DNA of 28,679 nucleotides, from the NCBI GenBank assembly GCA_038239345.1, contig JBBSEX010000035.1, positions 1-28,679 of the forward strand. The letters are read 5' to 3'. The DNA is from JBBSEX01 sp038239345. Its GTDB lineage: Bacteria > Acidobacteriota > Terriglobia > Bryobacterales > Bryobacteraceae. Of this stretch, positions 23,701 to 28,679 are shown one piece after another. A program made the translations under genes and the position numbers. The notes under the pieces are model-generated. The model worked only from the letters and a program-made list of their open reading frames with translations, did not search any database and was not told where the DNA came from. How positions within the stretch are numbered: the first letter of the stretch is position 1; every line of letters begins with the position of its first letter.

Positions 23701-25617
23701 CAACTGCTGCTGCTTTTCGCGTGCGGCGATCGTCTCGGGTTGATTAACGGTCCGATTGCCTTCCGGGTCCTCGTCATAGGCGGTCGGTGTGCGCCCGTTC
23801 AGGGACTGCTCAACCAGATCGGATGCGCGGAAGCGAGCGGTGCCGTGTGTAGTGGTGTTGCTGACGGTGTACTTCGCCGCGTAATCCAACTCCAGCGTCC
23901 AGGTCGCAATGGACTCCGCGTGGCCGACCTTTACGTTAACGGGCGCAACGTCCAGCAACTCGGCCACAAAGTCGCGGATGTCCGATCTGGGAATCCAAGA
24001 TGAGCCGAGGCGGGCTTCGATTTCTCCGGGTTCCAGATCTGGCGGTTGAACCGCCAACAGTGCTTCAACGTTCCTTTGGTAAGCCGGATCAAGACGAGCC
24101 GAAGCCTCCGCGACTACAAGCTTCGCCCGAACGTTGCCGCTGAGATATCGGTCGGCAGGTTCCCATGCGCCGCCCTCAGGGTTTCGGTAGGCCAGAGAGC
24201 CCAATTCATCTTGCAAATCGTATGCGGCTTTGCCGGTTAACGCCTCCATTCGCGGCCAATTGATCTGGCCGGTTTCATTGAGGGATACGAGCAGCGATTC
24301 CGCAGCGGTTTCAACCTGCTCAACCGGCCGATAGCGTTCGAGCGTTCGACGGTCGAAGATTGCAGTTTTCGTCGCCGACTTGTTTTCTGGGTTAAACTCC
24401 TCCAGCGACAACAAGAGCGGTTGGTCGGGATCGGCACCGAATGCGCGGACGTTCTGTGTGGCGTTGAGCGGGCCGAACCGCGAAACGAAGAGATCATAGG
24501 AGCGGTTTAGATGGCGGCGCGCGGCGGTGATCGCTTCTTCTGGCGCTTCCGCAAGCTGGGTTCGAAAGACCTCACGCACCGCGTCACGGACCTGAAGCAT
24601 GCCGCGAATCCTCGCGGACGTTGTTGCTGGCAGGGCGAGCGGCTTGAACTCGTTGCCTCGACGAACGACGATCTGTCCTTCGCGATCGGCGAGCCCACCT
24701 TCTTTGACGGCCCCCACTTCTGGAATCTGAGCTTCACCGACACCAAGGGCGGGTGTCTGCCTCTCGGCACTGGTATAGATCGCCGCCGGGAGACGCGAGA
24801 TAGCGTTCGCTAAAATCTCAGGTTCCAAGCTTCCGATCAGGGCCGGAGCCGCGCCATACTGTGCGGATTCGAGTCCCATGCGGCCAAGCATCATTTCCGG
24901 ATGCCGGATGAAATACTCGTTGATTTGAAGTGTGCCGTCTGGAGTGTCGATCGGAGCCAGCTCCGTCCATCTTTCTCCATCCTGCTGTTTTCCGGCCGAC
25001 CGCTTCTGGAGGAACAAGATATCAGTGGTCACGTCCGTTCCGGCGTTGGCCCTGAACGCGGTGTTAGGCAAACGAAGCGCGCCGAGCAGTACTGCCCCGT
25101 CCGCAAGATGGCAGCGAACGGTTGAGTCCTGTTTGTCCATCGTGTACCGGCTGGTGATCAGCGCGATAAGGCCACCAGGTCGCACTACATCGAGAGACCT
25201 GGCAAGGAAATAGTCGTGGATGCCGCGAGTTAATTGCGGGGTCCGGCGATAGGCCGGGTCGAAAACGGGATAGTTGCCGAACGGAATGTTTCCGACCGCT
25301 GCGTCGAAGAAGTCCTTTGGGAGTCCAGTATCTTCGAGAGCCTTGCCGTGAACATTGGAGTCCGGATAGAGCCTCGCGGCGATACGCGCGGTAATCGAAT
25401 CAAGCTCTACTCCGGTGCGTCGCGTACCGGGATATAACCCCTCTGGCATTAGCCCGAAGAAGTGCCCCACACCCATTGAGGGTTCGAGTACGTGACCACC
25501 AGGCTGGAAGCCAAATCGCTCCATTGCCTTCCAAATCGCATGAATGACCTCGGGAGACGTGTAGTGCGCGTTCGGCGTCGAGGCACGCGCCGACGCATAT
25601 TCCTCCGCGCCGAGCAC
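20701..25617 (-). CDS. DarB-like DNA methylase-helicase, main part after an internal UGA
   Basis: Main part of a roughly 1850-residue fusion; residue numbers count from 26259. An N6-adenine methylase has motif I LEPSMGVGHFFG near 263 and NIPFGNY near 326 (a variant of NPPF). A SNF2-like helicase follows: VVGAGKTWTM near 933, VDEADLYKN near 1094, FATGTPISN, and QREGRILRQGN near 1427. A coiled, charged C terminus completes it. This family is common on ICEs and large plasmids and is related to the P1 DarB antirestriction protein. The same frame continues upstream through a TGA at 25645-25647 into the N-terminal part. Alone, translation could start at GTG 25617, but that begins inside a conserved block just ahead of ASTPNAHYT and has no clear ribosome site. 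Likely roles are methylation of transferring DNA and anti-restriction. Confidence 0.88.
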   Translation of the reverse strand: MLGAEEYASARASTPNAHYTSPEVIHAIWKAMERFGFQPGGHVLEPSMGVGHFFGLMPEGLYPGTRRTGVELDSITARIAARLYPDSNVHGKALEDTGLPKDFFDAAVGNIPFGNYPVFDPAYRRTPQLTRGIHDYFLARSLDVVRPGGLIALITSRYTMDKQDSTVRCHLADGAVLLGALRLPNTAFRANAGTDVTTDILFLQKRSAGKQQDGERWTELAPIDTPDGTLQINEYFIRHPEMMLGRMGLESAQYGAAPALIGSLEPEILANAISRLPAAIYTSAERQTPALGVGEAQIPEVGAVKEGGLADREGQIVVRRGNEFKPLALPATTSARIRGMLQVRDAVREVFRTQLAEAPEEAITAARRHLNRSYDLFVSRFGPLNATQNVRAFGADPDQPLLLSLEEFNPENKSATKTAIFDRRTLERYRPVEQVETAAESLLVSLNETGQINWPRMEALTGKAAYDLQDELGSLAYRNPEGGAWEPADRYLSGNVRAKLVVAEASARLDPAYQRNVEALLAVQPPDLEPGEIEARLGSSWIPRSDIRDFVAELLDVAPVNVKVGHAESIATWTLELDYAAKYTVSNTTTHGTARFRASDLVEQSLNGRTPTAYDEDPEGNRTVNQPETIAAREKQQQLKDRFGEWVWEDPSRAKRLADDYNFRFNNIRLRDFDGSHLTLPGMVRTSLRDGDLAPHQKNAVWRILQGGSPLLAHVVGAGKTWTMTAAAMELRRLELAKKPMFVVPNHLVDQWGAEFLKLYPQARLFIAGKEHFAAENRQQAMARIATGNYDAVIVSHRSFEFLPVSDEYFNRFVQKQVAELDEEIGQAKESKDDNRRIVKELEKAKKRLTVRLKKRADRESKDRTLTFEELGIDQLFVDEADLYKNLAYTTKMNRIAGLPNSDSNRAFDMFLKARYLQERNDGRGVVFATGTPISNTLAEMYTMQRYLAPDMLSERGVNHFDPWAANFAEAVTSLELAPDGSGYRMHTRFAKFINLPELLTMFRTVADVQTADMLKLPRPELENGRPTVVAAPASPELKAFIRTLTERAEKLKKERVDPSVDNMLKITGEGRKAALDMRLVLPDLEQPQDTKVDRAVSRILKIWNDTRNQSSTQLVFSDLSTPDPERFNVYGDIRSKLVAAGIPPREIAFIHDAETDTAKKLLFDGVNAGRVRILLGSTEKMGAGTNVQRRLVALHHLDAPWRPRDIEQREGRILRQGNTNKDVQIYRYVTEGSFDAYMWQTLETKARFIHQVMRGETSVRAAEDLDSGALTYAEIKAIASGNPAVVEKIKVDTEIRKLDQLRAVHANQQRHIRWEIRDLPRHIAETKQHLAEIEADIGLRNSSDTAEFSMTVGNRVFSGKGAREEAAKALTFTILSWRDDQTMQPRARFRGFEILSKGKNSGFGLLPEDERVPELFVRGRAMYSANLNSTNPVGTVQSIEHTLRNLDKLASEQQGREVRAEKQLVDYQAQADRPFDHEERLKHLLVRQSELNSQLDLDKGDQQGVEPVPEINEELDLEKGAGTALPGSGAVAKMAENYMRAAGIAIREMPILQRTPPASGSVVGRAVARDDAHIAVSTAANRFIIVESSALGREVEIGRHDMQHVPPVAQFARHGCLVGPMRPNLQSPWQVSLNTTI

Positions 25618-25644
25618 TTCTCGCAGTTCCTGGGCAATTCCTTT

Positions 25645-26259
25645 TCAGTCTCGCGATGGTTGAAGCTCAAATGCGCCGGGCATCGCACCCCAACCCGTGT
25701 ACTTAACGAGAACGGCTTTCTCTTCTGCCGTTGCGAATCGGTCTTCATCCTCGATCTTCTTGAGGGTGCGAATTGCGGCGAGATTTGCCTGTGCTTTTTC
25801 TCTTAGGCTGCCCTCGCCGATTTGGTCGGCGCTTGTTATGCGGTAATCGCGGGTAAGGGTTGCCTGGGGTCTAGCGTCGCGGGATCGAACGATAGTTGGG
25901 GCCGATCCTCCTCGTCCGGAAGGAAAGCCCACTCCCTCGTCGCCAACTCCCAGGCGATCTGATATTCCATCTTCCGCACCACCGCGAGTTCGTAGAGCAG
26001 ATTGCCCGTCAACTCCTGCGCTGCGAAGATCGCCTGCTGGAGTTGGTTCCGGGCCGTTAGCATCCCGACCATCTTGGGCCGGTACTTGGTCCAGTGTTCC
26101 AGAATCTGGTGTCCGAGTGGTGTCAGGTCGTCCGTCTCTTGCATTGGTCGACTCCTCTACAAGGTTATCAACGGGAAATGCATCTGGCATCTCCGAGAAA
26201 AGGCTGAGTTGCGTGAACTCGTTGGGTTGGGTGGGAATGCTGGGACGTGACTGCGACAT
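25645..26259 (-). pseudogene. N-terminal part of the methylase-helicase, ended by in-frame UGA
   Basis: 204 codons in the same frame as the downstream methylase-helicase. They start at ATG 26259, 15 bp after the traB stop, and end at TGA 25645-25647. The junction reads SRD-stop-KGIAQELREVLGAEEY. A TGG (Trp) codon there would restore one uninterrupted protein of about 1852 residues, so a G-to-A change is the simplest cause. Residues 17-21 are QLSLF, the consensus beta sliding-clamp binding peptide. Residues about 40-140 are a low-complexity Gly/Asp/Arg/Ser linker that overlaps a separate gene in another frame. The conserved family sequence resumes at DYRITSADQIG and ends YTGWGAMPGAF. Confidence 0.75.
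25836..26144 (-). CDS. Small ICE protein nested in the methylase-helicase gene (TnpV-like)
   Basis: 102 residues in a different frame from the methylase-helicase N-terminal part but on the same strand. It has its own ribosome site GAGGAG 8 nt before ATG 26144. The sequence looks like a real folded helical protein: LTPLGHQILEHWTKYRPKM, AAQELTGNLLYELAVVRKM, and IAWELATREWAFLPDEED. It reminds me of TnpV-like or other small proteins on conjugative elements, but the family name is uncertain. It covers exactly the low-complexity linker of the larger protein and stops where that protein's conserved part begins, so the larger frame seems to have adapted to it. Function unknown; role in element maintenance is only inferred from location. 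Confidence 0.62.
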   Translation of the reverse strand: MQETDDLTPLGHQILEHWTKYRPKMVGMLTARNQLQQAIFAAQELTGNLLYELAVVRKMEYQIAWELATREWAFLPDEEDRPQLSFDPATLDPRQPLPAITA

Positions 26260-26274
26260 TCATCATTCCAGGGT

Positions 26275-27603
26275 TTAAGAGTTAACGGCCAACAGGTAAG
26301 GAACGCCAAATAGGCGAGCCCAGGCTCGCACTGCGCTTGCCTGATAGCGGGGAATCGGTGTTCCATCAAACCAAAACGTATTGCTGATCCCGACGAGAAC
26401 CGTAGGGTGCTGCAGCATCGAAGCGAGGATTGGGTACGTGAGAATCTGTTCGTAACAAATCAAGACGGCCACGCGCTGCCCGTCTATTTTGACCACTCCC
26501 GTCCCGGCGAGGCGAAGTGGAACGCCGTTGTTGCTGAGAGGTTGCCACATCCCGATAGGCACTGGCACGCGTTGGTAGAAAGTAGATGATTCTGCACCCA
26601 GGACCAACAATGTGTTGTCGTATGCCGCTGGACGTTTGCTGATCGGGTCGTCTGGCCTGCGCTCGAATGGCACGGCCTGCGGCGACGGCGTGTCGTTCGC
26701 TTGAAGCACCTGAATGGCGGCGGTAAAGTCGTACGACTTGACGAGATCCACATCGTTGCGTCCGGTGGTCGAACTCCCGCGCGGAAGACCTGCGCCAATC
26801 GCAAGTGTCAGCCCACGAGCGCGGCAAGTGAGGAGAGTTTGCCCCCAGAATGCCTTCGTGGCATCCGTCCAGACCGGAACCACAAATTCCGGAAAAATGA
26901 CGACCCGCGCGTGAGAAGCGGCGATGTCTTCCTGTATCCACTGCGCAGCCGAGAAATCCTGGAATGGGCGAGAGAGGTCGCCGAAATTAGTGTTTACCGC
27001 CTCCCATCTGGCTGGGGCCGCCAGCGGTCCGGCGATGAACGCATGAGCATAGATTCCCATTGTGACCACTGCCGTAACCGCAGTACCGAGCCCGATGCGG
27101 GCCGAGCTCGCTCCTGAATAGCCGAGTGCGAGGACAATACCTGGAAGCAAGGCCGTCGCTGCCAAACCAAACCAGCCAGTGCCCGGAAACAAATAGCCCG
27201 CGCTGACCAGAGGTGAAATGAAGCCAATTAGGCCAAGAGGCGGAACGATGCCCGCGAGGCTGGCCATCAAGACTCGCCACCAGTATTGGGAGTGCCGGTG
27301 AGACGTCCACGCCAACGTCCAGGGCACGGACAACAGAATCGACGAGCCGGACCAGATTAGGATCGCGATCAAGAGGGGCGATGAGTGCCCCAGGTAACGC
27401 TGTAATCCGGGGACCATCGGCCAAAGGCCGGCGGAGTAGTATGCCGAAGCATTCCTGAAAGCAGATCGCCGCGATCCGCCCGTCAGGCACGCCATGGGCA
27501 TGGCGAATGCCGCCGCAAGCCCCGCTGGATGCCCGGTCGAAATCGCAAGGCCGATAGCGACCGAAGAACAAAAGGAAAGTCCATCAGCAAGACGTTCTTT
27601 CAT
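26275..27603 (-). CDS. traB: TraB-like conjugal transfer protein (nitrilase/Lnt fold)
   Basis: 442 residues from ATG 27603. The N-terminal half has several membrane segments (such as WLTYP-type hydrophobic stretches around ISTGHPAGLAAAFAMP, LLIAILIWSGSSILL and LAATALLPGIVLALGY). The C-terminal half is a carbon-nitrogen hydrolase with Glu near 239 (VIFPEF) and the Cys nucleophile near 382 (VAVLICYEQ). It resembles apolipoprotein N-acyltransferase but fits the TraB protein of rhizobial-type conjugation loci, and it directly follows traF as in those operons. ATG overlaps the traF stop as ATGA with no gap. A longer frame reaches 27744 but would overlap traF by 145 bp. TraB is thought to modify an envelope component for mating; the substrate is unknown. 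Confidence 0.85.
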   Translation of the reverse strand: MKERLADGLSFCSSVAIGLAISTGHPAGLAAAFAMPMACLTGGSRRSAFRNASAYYSAGLWPMVPGLQRYLGHSSPLLIAILIWSGSSILLSVPWTLAWTSHRHSQYWWRVLMASLAGIVPPLGLIGFISPLVSAGYLFPGTGWFGLAATALLPGIVLALGYSGASSARIGLGTAVTAVVTMGIYAHAFIAGPLAAPARWEAVNTNFGDLSRPFQDFSAAQWIQEDIAASHARVVIFPEFVVPVWTDATKAFWGQTLLTCRARGLTLAIGAGLPRGSSTTGRNDVDLVKSYDFTAAIQVLQANDTPSPQAVPFERRPDDPISKRPAAYDNTLLVLGAESSTFYQRVPVPIGMWQPLSNNGVPLRLAGTGVVKIDGQRVAVLICYEQILTYPILASMLQHPTVLVGISNTFWFDGTPIPRYQASAVRAWARLFGVPYLLAVNS

Positions 27604-28157
27604 AGGGTAAGCAAGGGTTTGAGCCGATTGCGAATGATCTCGGTGGGAATCGGTCCGAAATAGCGGCTGTCGAAGCTCCAGGCGTTGTAGGTTGACGCTA
27701 CCCAGACGAAGCCAGCGGAGACCCGATATTGCCCGCCCGTCCACGGCGTCATCGGTCTACCCTTGCTGTCAATCGCCTTCGGTGCCGTGTTGGAGAGCAG
27801 CACTCCGTTCACGGCGAGTCCGCGCTGAGAGATCTCGACGATGTCTCCCGCGCTTGCGATTACCGGTTTCATGAGCGGGCTACCGCCGTCCGGGCAGTTT
27901 CCGGCTGATCGATACCCTCGGCCCGCCATGAAGCTGCCGTACGGTTCCGGGGGACAAAACTCGACCAGTCGTGCTCCTTTGTCGGATGTTTCCGTGTAGA
28001 AGCCCAACGGCAACGATGGGGAGGAGTTGATTCTAACGCCTGCCGCTCCTAACAAGAAGAATGGTGCCGCGAACGCGACCATGGCGATTCCTGTCAAGCG
28101 CTTGCTCGCGACGAGGTCTCCGCGCAGCACACGGTCAAACAGGCCAGCTACCGTCAT
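27600..28157 (-). CDS. traF: TraF conjugal transfer signal peptidase (S26 family)
   Basis: 185 residues. S26 peptidase of the TraF type: a single N-terminal membrane helix (about residues 22-42), then the Ser nucleophile in SSPSLPLGFY (Ser48), the general-base Lys in LMKPVIASAGD (Lys96), and the C-terminal SRYFGPIP motif. In IncP and rhizobial systems TraF cyclises or processes the pilin TrbC. No pilin or mating-pore genes are in this window, so the rest of the transfer system should lie to the right or be lost. ATG 28157 overlaps the end of ssb by 23 nt. Confidence 0.9.
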   Translation of the reverse strand: MTVAGLFDRVLRGDLVASKRLTGIAMVAFAAPFFLLGAAGVRINSSPSLPLGFYTETSDKGARLVEFCPPEPYGSFMAGRGYRSAGNCPDGGSPLMKPVIASAGDIVEISQRGLAVNGVLLSNTAPKAIDSKGRPMTPWTGGQYRVSAGFVWVASTYNAWSFDSRYFGPIPTEIIRNRLKPLLTL

Positions 28158-28538
28158 GATGGGTCACCTCTGATTCCGTAGCCATGGTCGCTGCGGGGAC
28201 TTCCCGCTCTAACCGGGTGTTTGCGATTACGGGGCAGCTCTTCACGTGAACCTCATGAACTGTCCGTGTTACCCCATCGGTCGGAGTAAACTTTCGCTGC
28301 TGTAGAGAACCTTCCACGTGAATGTTCTCGCCCTGTTCGTAGGTCATCGCCACGTCGGCAATGTCGTTGTAAAACACAAGGCTGTGCCAGTTTGTGTGCG
28401 ATACAGGTGTGCCGTCACGACCGGCAAAGCGATACGTCTCGCCGAGGCGAACGTTCGCCACTTTGGTGCCGGATGCAGAAAGCGAAGTTCCGGCTTCGTG
28501 GCCAGGTAGCCCGCAAGTTCGATTCGATTCGTTTGCAT
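28135..28538 (-). pseudogene. ssb: Single-stranded DNA-binding protein, frameshifted
   Basis: The N-terminal frame begins at ATG 28538 with MQTNRIELAGYLATKPELRFL and then loses similarity at 28475-28473. The rest continues in another frame as SGTKVANVRLGETYRF, WHSLVFYND, and GENIHVEGSLQQRKF, the OB-fold SSB pattern. Adding one C in CTGCATCC (to give F-L-P-S-G-T-K) restores a 134-residue protein. As it stands only a GTG at 28461 could give a shortened product lacking the first beta strand. The gene overlaps traF and leads the traF-traB unit. An element-borne SSB normally protects transferred single strands. The usual acidic SSB tail ending in Phe is absent (it ends DGSWPV), as in some plasmid SSBs. 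Confidence 0.8.
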
Positions 28539-28568
28539 ATGTAATTAGTACCTTCCTGTGGCCGTTGT

Positions 28569-28611
28569 GGCCAATTGATGGTTCCCTACTGTCCGGCCAA
28601 CGGATGGTTCC
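28569..28611. repeat. Two 17-bp direct repeats upstream of ssb
   Basis: GGCCAATTGATGGTTCC (28569-28585) and GGCCAACGGATGGTTCC (28595-28611) match at 15 of 17 positions with a 26-bp period. They lie 31 to 73 bp before the ssb start on a stretch with no gene. They may be operator sites controlling the ssb-traF-traB operon. No protein can be named for them. Confidence 0.4.
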
Positions 28612-28679
28612 GAGCCGAGCGAACCGGGTTGCATTCCATGACTGCGGGAGGTAGGACTCCAGCAGCCAACTTGAGTTCG

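Noticed and set aside
22276..24003. 575-codon plus-strand open frame inside the methylase-helicase
   Set aside because: Antisense shadow: the minus strand carries conserved helicase motifs at the same place, and this frame has no recognisable domain or ribosome site.
25645..25647. UGA read as tryptophan or selenocysteine
   Set aside because: Other genes in the window use UGA as a normal stop and TGG for Trp, and no stem-loop of SECIS type or redox motif is apparent around it.
1..28679. CRISPR array or insertion sequence
   Set aside because: No regularly spaced repeat series and no transposase gene; the only repeats are the short pairs listed.

Overview
The window looks like part of an integrated mobile element (ICE-like or plasmid-derived island) in a fairly GC-rich bacterium. 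Two signs point to Acidobacteriota, perhaps Bryobacterales/Solibacter: the style of the tyrosine integrase, and the pairing of a RepA-type initiator with a giant methylase-helicase. That placement rests on remembered family resemblance and is tentative.

Left end (1-2.64 kb, + strand): a tyrosine recombinase, then the 3' half of a tRNA-Gly(CCC) gene on the minus strand, which is an attachment-site scar. Next come a pair of 16-bp iteron-like repeats, a RepA-family replication initiator, and the remains of a DnaA domain IV-like DNA-binding gene that breaks off abruptly near 2635.

Middle (about 2.6-18.7 kb, all minus strand): a defence cargo. Five genes are chained by start/stop overlaps. In order of transcription they encode a 1728-residue DEAD/DUF1998 helicase (like DISARM DrmA and DrmB in one chain), an SNF2 helicase (DrmD-like), a 1309-residue Eco57I/PglX-type adenine methylase (DrmMI-like), an HNH endonuclease, and a frameshifted protein with a HEPN-type R-x4-H motif. 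No DrmC-type phospholipase D gene is present, so this is best read as a DISARM-related system with different effectors. Downstream, with a possible promoter of its own, lies a second unit: an SF2 helicase with an excisionase-like HTH at its N terminus, and a tiny CxxC protein.

Right part (18.9-28.5 kb, minus strand): an AbiE-type type IV toxin-antitoxin pair with a near-ideal operator palindrome over its promoter. Then a DarB-like DNA methylase-helicase of about 1850 residues, interrupted by an in-frame UGA and carrying a beta-clamp-binding motif and a nested 102-codon gene. Last come the conjugation genes traB (nitrilase/Lnt-like) and traF (S26 peptidase), and a frameshifted ssb.

The four large enzymes of the defence core have intact reading frames. 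Four genes are broken: the DnaA-like gene, the HEPN-candidate, the methylase-helicase and ssb. Either the mobility functions are decaying while the defence core is kept, or the assembly has small errors. That question decides how several findings should be read.
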